A stretch of 64,000 nucleotides of DNA from Sitta carolinensis (Eukaryota; Chordata; Aves; Passeriformes; Sittidae), in contig CM063283.1 in assembly GCA_032173965.1 (NCBI GenBank), positions 109,516,108 through 109,580,107 of the forward strand. The letters are read 5' to 3'. Each line of letters begins with the position of its first letter. Position 1 is the stretch's first letter. A program made the position numbers and the translations under genes. Shown here in pieces: positions 1 to 13,600 of this stretch. Under the pieces are notes generated by a model. It saw nothing but the letters and a program-made list of their open reading frames with translations. It was not told where the DNA came from and made no database searches.

Positions 1-1518
1 GTACTCTGCTTGACCCAGAGCAGGAATTGTTGAGTCTGGATGGAACAGGAGAGTGACTTAGCTGCTGCTCTCACTGAAGGTGGTGAGGAGGAACAGTGCA
101 ATGACCTGATGGGCTCCAGATCTGGAGCCCTGCTCTGAGGAGAGAGCACCAGGCAGCATCAGCCAAGTCTTGCTGTGGTCCCTCACCTACTGTACCTGTC
201 CTGGGGCTGACAAAAGTTCACCAAAGTGTAAGAATTTCAGTATTTTACTGCTTTTGCCAAGTCTGAAAGCTCACTATGATCTCTGAGTTTCATCGTGTAC
301 CCTTTATCTTTGTTATGATCTTTGCAGAGAGAAATGTTCTGCAGAATATCAGAAACCCATATGTATTTGCACACAAATTCACAATCATCAGTGGGGAAGA
401 TCAATAAGTTCTCTCTCACCAAGTGTGAGGAAGGTGTATTCAGCTCCTGCTTTGTGCCCTCTGTCCCTGGGTCCCCATTTCCTGCATTTGAAGCGCTGCA
501 GCCTCTCTTGGTCTGTGACTCCCACCTGCCAGGTGTGATGGGCTGGCACAGGGTCCATGGCACTGAAAAAGCAGGTTGCAAACTGCTTCAGCACCACAGC
601 TCCTCCCTGTCATGGTCAGAGGGTTCCCTGTGTGCTCACACAAACTTCTGACATCTGGAAGGGCAGACAACAGAGAGGTCTGATGAGAAATTCTCCACTG
701 ACTTACATGGGGGAAGGTTCAAAGCAATTTAATAAGAGAAAATGTTACCTGCTCATCCCATCCTCTTTCAGATTAAAGTTATCACAAAGAAGCAGCTGCT
801 GTTAGATTGTTTCTCTTATCATTATATCACAGCATTATCTGAAACAGTTTCAGATAATAATGGTTTCAGCCACTGCTGCAGCTTTGTGTCACACACTTTG
901 TAAGTACTGACACCATTTTTGCAAGTGTACAATATTTTTCTTCCTGCAGCAAAAACTTCCTGTTCAGACTTTTTTTATAGGCTAGGTTGCTTCCATGGAA
1001 TAATAAAGAGGTATGTGTGCTTTTAAAATGACATGTACCATAAGGTGCTTAAATGGTTTGAAATGCATCCAATTTTAGACCCATGCAAATTTGGAGATGC
1101 ACATTTCAGCAGCAGACAGATAGTAGATTCATTTAAATGTGATAATGAAGGATGCTTAGGAACAAGGAATATTACCTCTTTGGCCATGGCTTGAGTATCC
1201 TTATCCCAGAATTTGACAACCTGCTCAGAACAAATGTACCCCCTCCCTACCCCTTCAGAATAGTAAATATAAAAGGGTATTATTGTCCTTTTTAATGCCA
1301 GTCCAGCTGGTTTTATCCCTCCTGCTTTGCAACATGCATTCCATTGCTTGCATGTATTTGCAGGGAAAAAAAAAAAAAGAAAAAAACCTACAAAAACCCA
1401 TCCAGGTCTTTTGGGGCAAAAGGCCAAACATGTGATGACTCTGAGAATTTTGTGTTCTTGAGTAATGAAGATCTGTTCTGTTGTATTTCAGTTGCTTGTG
1501 TTTTTATGTGCATTTTAG
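1..1518 (+). other. End of MAOA intron 3
   Basis: There is no exon-like match to MAO exons 1-3 here. The stretch includes an A-rich tract at about 1363-1388 and otherwise unremarkable intronic DNA. Confidence 0.8.
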
Positions 1519-1623
1519 GGAAAGTCACGAAGTTTCATGGGAATTTGCCCTTCAACATGGAATCCCTTTATTTATCTGGATTACAATAACTTCTGGAGAA
1601 CCATGGACAAGATGGGAAAAGAG
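1519..1623 (+). CDS. MAOA: MAOA exon 4
   Basis: The acceptor is ttttag and the donor gtaggc. The exon is 105 bases, phase 0, 35 codons, the same as the family exon. It encodes [16 protein letters not shown] followed by a conserved [16 protein letters not shown] end. The first half departs from the usual YPFRGxFPPxWNP pattern at many positions, while the second half is conserved. Confidence 0.93.
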
Positions 1624-4600
1624 GTAGGCTGTGAAAATTCTGTTTCCTATGATGCTCACGTCACCATGAATAAATTGGGTTTGGTTTGGTTTTGTTTCTG
1701 GCAGGGTTTTTTATTGCTTTTTTTAATATTAAAAAAACCCCTCAGCAACAGAACAAAACAGAAAGGAAGCATCCATCAGAAAGATTTCTGTATTGCCCAG
1801 GAACTGTCAGAAATAATAGGTCATCCTCACTGAGAGGGGGGTGGACTAGATGACTTTTAAAGGCCCCTTCCAACCCAAACTATTCTATGATTCTATGAGA
1901 GGAGACAAAAAGATCTGGAGGTGTCTAAGATATCTGAAAAAAGGAGGTCAAACTCAGTGTAAGTATTTTCTCATGACAGGAAAAAATATTCCATGAGCTG
2001 AGAGATTAGAAGGGGCTTTTTCCCATTCCCTCATGACAGCATTTTGAGTAAAGATGAGGGTTTTTTTTTTTTTTTTTTTTGTAGCTGCCTAAGCTAGGCT
2101 CCAGTTTGACTTCACAGTAACTTTATTTTTAAAGTTCAAAATATAAGTAGTACAACTGCATCCCTGGAGCATTATACTCTCTTTCAAATATTCATCAGTT
2201 TCCATGTAATCTAGCAAGGCTTTACCTTACCAGAATCTTCAAGCATAACTCACTGTACTCCTGCAAATTCCACTGGTTTTATGTGGTTTTGCAGAATCAA
2301 ATTTATGTATTATAGTACACATTTTTTGTCAATAATACATTTTTTAAATATTTAAGGATATGGTAGTATCCTCCACATCATGTTACTTACATGCAAAGAA
2401 TTATTATTAAGATTTTAACTGCCTAAAATATTTCAAAAGTATCTAGACTTTTTTCCTTACTCTGCAATTATCAGAGAGACATAGGGGCCTTTGGATACTT
2501 ATTTTGGAACTGACTGGAAAAGAAACTTTCCCCTCAACTTCCAGAGGACAACAAGACAACTAAATTTGTATAGCTTCTGGACAAGTAAAAGCCAAATGTG
2601 TCCCAACACAAGGACCTTGTGGGGTTCACTGGTCAGACAAAGACAGATTTGATGGTCATGGTACAATTCATGCCCAAAGGTGTGAATGAAAACTACTTCA
2701 TTTAGTGAATTTGTTCCAAATTTATATCCATGTGCAGGAGATAAAAGTAACTCCAGGACAACATATCAATTAAGTCTGTGCTACAATTAGCTATGACCAG
2801 GCAATAGTGAAGTACTGAATAATTTCTTGGATATTGCCCCTCTGTCTCCAGATTCCTGTTGATGCACCATGGGATGCTCCACATGCTGAAGAATGGGACA
2901 AAATGACCATGAAAGAGCTGATAGATAAGATTTGCTGGACCAAGTACGTAAATCTTTGCCTGTTTTGAAATTCCAGCTGTGGAATGAAGTGGCTTTTTGG
3001 CAGGTTCTGTGGTGCAGCCGAGTACAGGTCAGGAGGTGTTTAAGATGGGCTTTGGTTGGCTGGCAGGTGGCATCAAAGGGGCTGGGCGAGCCTGGGGTTT
3101 GCTTCAGCAGATCCCTGCACACAGCAGTGGTGGTGTGGGCTCTTCCCACCATCCTTTCACTTCAAACCATTGGATCACTGAACTCCAGCCAGCTCTCCTG
3201 TGGCTCTTTCCCTTACAATATAGTTTCCTGTGGGACACTGACATTCCAGCCCTCGAGGAGGATGAAATCTGCCCTTCCAAATTCCAGGGCTACAGTTTTG
3301 CTGTTTGCCCTGCTCCTCTCAGGATCTTAAACTCCACAGTCTCATGGCCACTGCAGCCAAGGCTGCCCTTCACCTTTGCATCATCCCACAGGTCCTCCTT
3401 GTTTGTGAGTAACAGGTCCAACAAAACATTAACAGTAGGAACAGGGCTCAAGGTGTTGTATCATCTATAAAATGACCAATGTGTTTTCTGCGAGGGACTG
3501 CACTGTACAAATAGACACAGGAGCAATGTTAAATACACTGAGGTGATGACAACTGGAAATTCTCTTTCTTTCCTTCTCTTTTCAATAATTTCTTTTCATA
3601 AGGCAAAGGGAAGTGTGCTCTTCTGAGCACTCATGTCCCTGCTTGCTGTGCCAGCCCCTGTGCTGTTCTCTAACACTCTCCTCCCTCCTATTCAATATCT
3701 TTTATTTGTGTGGCTGTGCTCTGTTTGCCCTTTCATTCTGACTGCAGTTTATTGCTGTGCCTGCAGCTTACTGACCAAAACTTTCCATTTGAAATTTGTT
3801 TTTATGGTTTAGGTCTCACTCAGCTCCATGGGATATGCTGTACAGCCATTTGGACTTGCTCGTGCTCCCTGTGCCATTGAGTTTTCCCTGCAATTAGTTT
3901 TATGAGCTTTTTGCCTGCAAACTTGGTTACTTTGAACTGCTGTTGCAAGTGCACTGACTCTTCCTCTTCTAGTTTTTACTGCTGCTTTTAGCCATGGAGC
4001 TTGTGGAGCATAAGCAGGACTGGATTTGCAGCGATCCCTTCTTTAACAGACTTCTCTGCTGGGCAGCTTCTACTGCCAATGTTTTCAATAAAACCTCCAG
4101 TTTTAATAGATGTGTTCAGCTGAAATGCATTCAAAAACTCAGCAAACCCCATTTTAGATCTTTAAGCCAAGCCACGTTTATTTACACACTTTTAAAAAAC
4201 AGTGCTTAAACAGAAAAGCTCTTCCACAGCACTTTGTGTATGACTCAGGGCCAAGATTACAAAAGATTTGTTTGCCCTGTGTCACAGATCAGCATCTACT
4301 GATCCTGGAGACTTTTGGCACATTTCTTAGGCCTGCTGCAACTGTTCAGTCTCTTGGAATTGTCACAGAGGGTTCTTGTGTGCAGGCTGTTTTCATATCC
4401 TGGCTAATGAAATAGGGGCGAATGGACTTCATACTTAGGGAAATGAGGTTATAAAAGTTTATAAGTTACATATTTTAGCCCAGATAGCTTGCAAAGTTCC
4501 TTCCTTTATCAGATGATTATAAATTCATCTTGTTTTATCAAGTTTCATCGAAGTCAAAGTCCTTTTACTGTCTTTGCAAAATTATCTCAATTTTGTTAGA

Positions 4601-7600
4601 AATCTGTGGCCACAAATGCAAGAAAAGTGAATAGCCAAATCCTCTGTTCCTGCTGCTGTTTCTCTGTTTATGTTCAGAGGAGATACTGTGGTAGACAGGT
4701 GACACTTTCCTTATTTTTATGGCAATGATTGCCAATTTTGTTTCTCTGTCTGGGTTATTTACCAAGTCTTATTCTTGATTTCACAAAAGATCAGGGCAGC
4801 AGTGTTACATGACAAGTGGAAAGGCTGTGTGGCTGCTTCAGTCCCTCAGGACCCACCAGACCCTGGAATTGATGTGCCCAATGAGTTCCCCATGAGAAAT
4901 GCAGAAAAGTTTCACTAACAAATTACAAAAAATGTTCTGCTGAGATAAATATTTATTCTTTTTAAAGTTATAGCAGCTAGGAAACTATTTAACTAAGGTG
5001 AAATCAGTGGGATTTCAAATTAAATGGGTATATACTTTGGGAGAGAGGGAGGTGCTGGTAGAAACCCAGTTAAACAGACTCACTGCAGACTGAAAAAGTA
5101 AACAGATATTAATCATCTTGACTATTCTGACTTTGGGAAACAGCCCTTGATTAGTATGACAAATAAAATCCTGAATGCAGTCAGGAAGCCATATTTTCTC
5201 ACAGTCTTTTCCTGGTCCTGTGTCATGCAGAGCTGTCAGAGACTTCGCCACAGTCTTTGTGAACGTCAACGTCACATCTGAGCCTCACGAAGTCTCTGCC
5301 CTCTGGTTCCTGTGGTATGTGAGGCAGTGTGGGGGCACATTCAGGATTTTCTCTATCACCAATGGGGGCCAGGTACAAAACATCTCATTTCCTTCCTCCT
5401 CTCTTGAAACCATAATGAGCAAGTGCAGTATTGTACCCATGCAATTGATGAAAAATGAGAGCATGTGGCACCAGAGAGAAATGTGTTCTCATGGGGTGAT
5501 ACAGCCTGTCAGCTAACCCTGTTTAATGAAGGATTTTATTAGCTGAGATGTAGAATAAATTGGGACTATTTAAACAACTGGGAGTTTTCTGCATTCACTT
5601 CAGCACAGTACTGTTGTTGCAGTTGTGTTGCTTTTTTGCCAATTTATTTTCTATGGGTACTTGGCACATCTGAATGTTTACAAGAGTTCAGAACAAGTGT
5701 ACTTCTGAGTGAAATGTGGGGTTTTGTTGGTGTTGAAGCCTCTAAGGAGTTAGAAGGAAATAGCAAAAGGCTCTTCCTCCTTGGGTCAGGTCACATGGCA
5801 ACAGTTTCCATCGACATCTGTCCCTTGTGGTAGGAGCAGAGAGCCACGTGTCAGGAAGGATGTAAGCAGTGCTGATGCTGTCCTGTGGCAGGAGACAGAC
5901 CTGACTAAGAGTCTTCCTCCTCAGGAGCCCCTCGGTCATTTTGCTGTACCACATCAGCAACTGCCAGATGTTGCAGCAAGAGTTAAAGTTAATCCCAAGA
6001 TACTCATAGCTAAATGAAACATGTGGAGAAGGGCAAGCTACCTGGGAAGAGCACTTCCTTTTCTTTGTAGCTGGATGGGAAAAGTTGTCTTTGTTCCTAT
6101 CATGAGTTCTTCTTCTCTTAGCCCAATCAATTTTAGTTGAGCAAAAGCACTAAGAGTTTCTGGCTTAGTGACACTGACAAGTCATATAAAAACTACTTGG
6201 GCAGCCATTTCAGTTTTTCAGCATGAAACTTTATGGATCCTTTCCTCCCTGCCAATACCAGCATCTTCCAAGTAAGAGTGAGCAGCTTTATCTCCCGCTG
6301 GTGGCTGGTAGATGAAAGAGGTTTTAGTGCTTCCTCTGACCCTCTGCACAGACGTTGCAGGGAAATGTGTGTCACAGATTGTGCTTTTTTTCCTGCCAGT
6401 ACTGTCTTTGTGTTTTCCCAGGGACAGAGAAAGCTCATTACCTTGAGACCAGACCCAGTTAAAGATCTGTCTTGCTTCTGGGCTGGCACAGTCTTTCACT
6501 TGTGTCTTTGTCACACTTGAGGGTTTTGGTAGCACCGTGGTGGGTAAAATACTCAAAATCTGTTTTGAACAAAGTGATATGTTTATTTTTGCTAGAAAGC
6601 CTGCATTATATGTGCATGTTTACTAGGCTTAAAGAGTCTGTAAGCCAGGTCATTATGGAAGCCATTGCAAAAGTGGTTTAGTCAGTAATCCCCACTGAGG
6701 CTCAGATTTATGCCCTCGCTCTTCTGAAAGTCTTTATGCACCCTTAGGGCTTGAAGATTTGGCCTGGAATTTTGTGATGGTGAGCAGAAGTCATATTCAA
6801 TGTCATTGTGATTAATGCTGTTGATTTTTTGTTTGTGTTTCTTTTCTCTTTGTTGTTTTAGGAGAGGAAGTTTAAAGGGGGTTCTGGTCAGATACCAGAG
6901 AAAATAATGGAACGCCTCAAAGGCAGAGTTAAACTGGAGAGACCTGTGATCAGTATTGATCAGACAGGTGATAATGTCCTTGTGGAGACTCTAAACCATG
7001 AGATATATGAGGTAATTTGATCAGAACAAAAGTAGAGTATGCATTTAGTGGGGGAATACATTTGCTGTAGCTCTTAGCCAGATCTAATCAGGAAGTACCC
7101 ATTTGTGTGTGTCTATTTCTTGGACTATGCTGGCACTCCATGGAACCTGCTTTCAGATTTATGACTGGCTCTCTTGTTGGTGTTCTGCAACTTGGTTTCT
7201 GTCATTACTCTGACTTCTCTGACTTAACTTTCTACGTCTTTATATATCTTTATGTTTTAGTTCTGCATTGACACCATTTAAAAGTAAGGGAAAATAACCT
7301 TCCTGTTTGTGTCTAAGTTTGTGATTCACAGCACCAAAAAAAAAAAAAAAAAAGGGGCACTTCAAACACCTTTAGTAAGATTTTGCCTCTGTACTCTGGT
7401 GCTTTGAACTGCTCCATCAGCACACAATTTCCCCCAGTGGCATCTGTGGGGCAGCAGCAGCCCCACCAACCTGAGAGCAGCAGTGTTGTGATATTGTGTC
7501 ACCCTACAGAGTCCTGCACTGCTCCAGTCAGACCCAGGGCCTGTGAGAGGGATGGAGCACCTTCAGGAAAGCTGGAATCACCATTAGTATTCCTTGTCCT

Positions 7601-10600
7601 GAAGTAACATCTTGTGAATATGTGCTTATGTGATTTTTTTTAGCATCTTATAATTGGGACAAATATGGGTCATATTTTCCTGGAGATGATAAAAGGCAAT
7701 TTTACCTAGGCCATAGGATGGCTCTTGTCCCATTTCCCCACCTGTCTCCAGCCAATTTTCAACTCTGTTTTTTTCCAACTCCTTTTTTCTGAAATGGCAG
7801 AATTACTTTTGTCACCTGGAAATATGTGTGTGGGAAAGTCACCTAGCAGGGTCAGGTGTGGGAAAGCTGTTAGCAGCTATTAAGAGTCTTTTAAACATGT
7901 CCTGTGGGATGAGCTCTCTGGGAGGCAGCACCTTGGGCTGACTTTGTTCTACATTTCAGGGCAAGTACGTGATCAGTGCCATCCCTCCAATCCTGACAAC
8001 AAAGATTCATTTCAAACCAGAACTGCCACCAAAGAGAAACCAATTAATTCAGCGTTTGCCTATGGGGAGTGTCATAAAATGCATGATGTACTACAGGGAA
8101 GCCTTCTGGAGGAGGAAAGGTAGGTGGGGAAAGCAGAGGACTGGGGAACTCTAAACTGTGCAAATTTTGAAGCTCTGCTGTCTAGCAGTCAGGGGAGGGT
8201 TAAATGTGCAAAACCCCAAAATCAAACAGGCAGAAAAGTGAAAAGTAAAGCTTCTCAGAAAGCAGAACTCGTTCTCTGAGCTTGAGTGCATGCCTTGTCC
8301 CAAGCATGAGTCCAGACCCAAACAGGATCCCAATTCTTATTGCAGTTGGCTGAGGTGGGATGACCAAGAGAACAAGAAATGTTTCCCAGGGAAACCTTGT
8401 TGAAACCTGCAGAGAACAGAAGCATCAACTTCCCTGCAGCATCAGCACCCTTCTTCTCTTGCCAGGGACAGTTAGATCAGCCAAAGAGAATTTACAGCAG
8501 ATGACAAGCAGAGCTTAAGGTGTAAGCAAGACCTTTCCTTGATTTTAATCTTCTGTTCTGCAGACTTGATATCTCAGAGGACTGGGAAAAGTAGGTTAGA
8601 TTTTTGTTTAGCTCAAGATATTTTTTTCTGTGCTGTAATATCTTGTTTTCTCGGCTTTAACTGATACCATTTTCTCAGCTATTTGTATGAATAGATTAGT
8701 TCCACTTTCTTCCTAACAATATTGAGAGTGGTAAGAATATTTCTTAATCAAAGTAATACTGTTTTCTCATGTTTCAGGGCATAAACTGGCCATTGAGACT
8801 AGGTAGGAATGCAGTCAGGTGTATACATTTTTCCCTGTATGATAATTTTTGCATGTTCATCTGAAACATGTCCTGATGTGATCCTAGATTAGTCAGACAG
8901 TGCTTCTGCTGCATTACTGTTATGGAACACCATTCCTGACAATCTTATCTCCAGCAAAATCAGAATAGTGTAAATTTGAGCCCACAGTGACCAGATGTAA
9001 TTACACTGGGTTTTGTTTTGGTCAAAGTTACTCATGGAATGAATCACCATAGTTCTGGCTAGATCAATTTATTTTTAATGTTTACAGTCCTCAAAATAGA
9101 AAGCCAAAGGGACTTGCAGCAATCCACAGAAATTCCTTGTAAAGTAACAATGGAATTTTAGAGATTTTAAAAAGTCTGTGTACACAGTTTCCCAGAGTCA
9201 GAGAGAAGAGAGTAGAGAAACTGTTACAGAGACACTTCAGACATGTAGGTGTTCTTGGTGATAATGGAATTACTGTACAATTCCTTTTATGGATTATTTC
9301 CCTTGCTCGTTACTATCAGAAACAGTGATCATCAACAAGGTTTTCTAACAATCATTTTGGGGTTTCTTTCCCCTTAGGTTATTGTGGTTCCTTTGTCATT
9401 GAGGATGAAGAGTCTCCAATTGGAATAACCATAGATGACACAAAACCTGATGGAACTTTCCCTGCCATTATGGGGTAAAAGCTGCTAGCCCACACACACA
9501 CACGTGTGAATTTCTTGTTGTAGGAGTTAGTGGGAGCAGGAGGGAGAGGGGAAATGACCAGGTTTACATCAGTGTTTCCCACTTCCACAGTTTGCACAGA
9601 TGGAGGAAAGTGTTTCTGCCAAGCCTCTTGTGCCTCTCTAGTCCATATAAACTTTTTGGTGAAGGTTCTGCTACGAACAGCCTAATACAAAGGACGTGGT
9701 TGGGAAGGAGTTGCTGAATTCAGCTGTAGTCTTTTTTAAGCATTCAATTCATGATTGGGTTGGGGTTTTTTTGGTTTGTTTTTTTTTTTTTTTTTTTTTT
9801 TGCTATGGAGTTGGTTTAGAAATAAATCCCTCTCTTACCTATCTATTTAAGTCTGTATTTGGCTTATGTTGGGCTTTTATGTTTAGTGCCTGGTCCAAAA
9901 TGACAGTGCAATTGTCTAAGGAATCCTCATTTGTCTCCTCTTCCCACTGAGCTGAGGCAGAACAAGAAACATCAGCTGCTGGAGCAGAGAGGCAGATATG
10001 CAGTGAAAAAAAATCAAGATTCTCTAGAAACTAACAAGTAAAAATGTTACCGTTTGGACAAACAGCATTGACTAGCTTTTAAAATAGCTGAAACCAAATG
10101 AACAAACAATCTGTGCAAGTGTTTCCATCATAATCTGAGGTGTGACTGCCAAAAAAAGGCCAATATAAACATCAGGCAACTACTCCTTAAGTGTATGGCA
10201 GGGAAAGCTCACCACTTCTACTGAACGGTACATGTTTATGGGCATGTTCAAGGCTTAAAAGCTTCCATGAGAGAGCCTCCTCCAAACCCCATATGGCAAA
10301 CAGTTTCCAGCTTTCTTTCTCCTCATGGATTTATGTGACTTTCTAAAAGAGTGTAGGAACATACTTCAGCCCCCAGATATCTCCACTCAGGTCAGATGAA
10401 CTAATTGCCAAATCTGCTTCCTTCAAGATGAATAAATATTAATCCCAGTTTTTACAGGAGTGATCCCTGACACTGTGCAGTGCCTGTCAGAGCAGCAGGC
10501 TGCCATCACTTACTAATGCCAAGTGACACAGGCAGCTGCCTGCTGACTTCAAAAGCTCCAGGAAGCTCAGGGTCTCAGTCCTTTTGGATCAGACCTAGAT

Positions 10601-13600
10601 AGGTGCCCTCTGGGAATGCACACCCACCCTTTCAGTTAACTCTGCAGGTTACCCTGCCCAGGATTTTTCACCTCTGTGACCTGTAATAATTAAATGTTGA
10701 GGTATGATGACAAATATGAAGCTCATTACATACCAGTAAAGTGTTTTACCAATCCCTTTTTAGAGTCATTTTGAGCAGGAACTTGCAAATCAGCTGGGGT
10801 GATGTTCATATGTCTTATTTTTCTTTTCAGTTTCATCCTTACCAGAAAGGCTCTCAAACTGGCCCATCTCAGCAAGGAAGAGAGGTAAGAGTTCAGAAGC
10901 TGTAGATATTCAGAAACAAATTGTTTCTCTGGAGTGCTTCCCCCAGGAATGTGTGTGAATATGCACATTTATACATGCTCAGTGCAACTACCAACACTGG
11001 AAACTGGGGCAGAAATTGAGATTTTAGCATAAACAGATTGAGACACTAATGCTAATATTCATCATGGATATTTCTAAATTTCCAAGTCCTGCCCACTCTT
11101 CCATGCTATGATTTATCAATTGTGGGTCTCTATGTGAATGGAGAAGATTTTTCCAACCATGTTCCCATACTATATCTCCACTGAAAGGTGCTTTAACCCA
11201 GGTATACAGGAGTGCTGACATATCTCCTTTTGGGTCTTCTTCAGATTCAGACTGGGTGACAAAATCCTTAAACTTCTGTGTCTACAAAAGTATGGTTTCC
11301 CCATTAGTCAGTGAAACAAACAAAAGTACTTTCTAAATGTGAATTTTGGTACTGTGCAAGTGAAAGAGGAGCTCTGCTTAGGAATGTGAGCAGCATTCTT
11401 CAGATCATATTTTATTCCCAGCTATAGTAAATCTGCAGGGATTTAATTGATTTATACTGCTTTTCTTCTGGTCTTACACCAGCGAACATGAGAATGAATT
11501 GGCTCTGCATCCTAAAATAGCTGTACAAAGATTTATTTTTTTAGAGCTCGTTGCCAAAATCAACCTTCATTTCCCACTCCCTTAGTCCATTTTACATGTA
11601 ACTTCTATGCATCAGCATTTGAAGTATGTATGTTAGATAAGAACTTGAAATCAGACTTAAAGCCTAACCCACTTTCTTTCCAATGTGTTGCAATAAATTT
11701 AGGGGTTTTTTATAAGAAAGATGAGAGTGGAGAGGTTTCTCCCCCTTGTTTTTTTCTGACTCTGATTTTATTTTCATATAGGAAAAAGAAGATCTGTGAG
11801 GCATATGCCAAGGCACTGGGGATGAAAGAGGCTTTGGAAGTAAGGAATTAATGCCTGGTTTTGCCTCTGTTGTAAAATAACATTGCTCCTTTGTTCTGGG
11901 TGATGAAAGAAAAGTTCCTGGCACCTGTGTACCTAAAATTGCATGTTGTGCCATGCAATCTATAATCCCAAGGGGACATCAGCACTGAGTACAGGAAGAA
12001 AAGAACTGCCAGTCTTACCCTACACAAGAAAAGAGAAGGCAGTGCATGTTTCAATTTGTCCTGTTGTGTGCCCATGGGAGACTGGTGTTTCTGTACAAGC
12101 ACAACAATTTGTTTTGTGCAGTGGATGGCATTAGCCAGATGACATGGCACTCCTTTGTCAGGTATTCTTAGCCTGATTTTTCCCCCTCTTCAGAAGAAAT
12201 ATGTTCTTTATTTCCAATTTCTCTGCCAGTGTTTCACTGTGTTCTCTGTTGAAACTCACAGCCTGTGCATTATGAAGAGAAGAACTGGACCATGGAGCAA
12301 TATTCAGGGGGCTGCTACACAGCCTACTTCCCACCAGGCATAATGTATTCCTATGGAAGGTAAAACAGAATGCGTCGCTTTCTAATTCACAGTTCTTAGC
12401 TCACCTACAGCAGCACTCACCTTATGCAGCACACCTATGGAATATTTAGAATTTTAGGGAAACTTCAGCCCTCTTTCTTCTCCCCTACTCCCCAGCTAAC
12501 AAGGATCTTGCTATTTACTTTACTAAGAGCAGAGTTTCTCTTGTGGCTTTCAAGGAAACAAAACACAGTCCCAAAGGGACCTGCTAAAGCCACAAGGCTT
12601 TTCCCCTCTGGGTTATTTGCAGAAGTTTGTGCTATGCAGTATTTGGAGTGGATCCCTCTAGAGACCCCCAAGCCCCTTAGGACACACATCTTGGACAGAT
12701 GAAGAGTCTCCACTGACTGTATAGGTGGAGCATCAGGTTCAGGAGAAGCCCAGGAGCTGCTCAACATGTTCAGCATGGGGGTACACCCTGTCTGAGCCCA
12801 GATCATGTGGGGAGGAGCTGTCCCATGTACAGCCTCTTCTCTTGCCATTTATCCAAACACTGGGTCAGTGATGGGTGAGGGGTCTGGCCTCAGGGGGAAG
12901 CTGCTATCAAGCAGACAGGGAAAACCTAATGGGGGATTAGATGGGAACCCTTACACTAAGCACATTCCCAGTGGGAGAGGGAGCTCATTACCTACAGCAG
13001 GGTTGGCTGGAGTGCTCGTGCAGCACTGCAGGGCTGAGGAACTGGCTTTATGACCCCATGGGGTGAATGGCCTCCCTGACTGCCAGGCCTTCAGCAGCCA
13101 GGCAAGTCCAGCCTCCCAATAGAAGCTGATATTAGTGATCTGTCACTGCAAAAATGTCATTCACATTCCACTGTAATGGCAGGATAACTGCAAAGCTGCC
13201 ATGCAGAAGACATCAATCTATCAGCTGCACTGCATTGCTGGAGGCTGTTAGGATTATCCCTTATCCCAGCACTGAAATAAGGCCTGTATTACTTTGTGTG
13301 GAAGCTGGGAACACTGACTTATGCCTGAGGTTTTTCTCTCTCTCAGATCTTGAATTCTGTGTGCAGAAGCAAGCAGGTGGTCCTGCAGGGACAGCTTATT
13401 GCGCCTCAGCCCAGGTCTGCAGGGATTCTGGAGAGCTGAGGCCACACGCTCCATCCAAGCCATAAATTGCTTTTAGAAGGATCATTGCCTTCCTGTCACT
13501 TGTCACCTGACATTCTCCACTTTTTTTTTTGCAGGATCATTCGGCAGCCTGTTGACAGAATCTACTTTGCTGGCACGGAGACAGCAACGCATTGGAGTGG

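Noticed and set aside
1..1518. Possible MAOA exon 3 at the left edge
   Set aside because: No match to the [11 protein letters not shown] region in any frame; it lies outside the window.
2997..3470. 157-codon open frame on the plus strand
   Set aside because: It is the opposite strand of a degraded CR1 endonuclease fragment.
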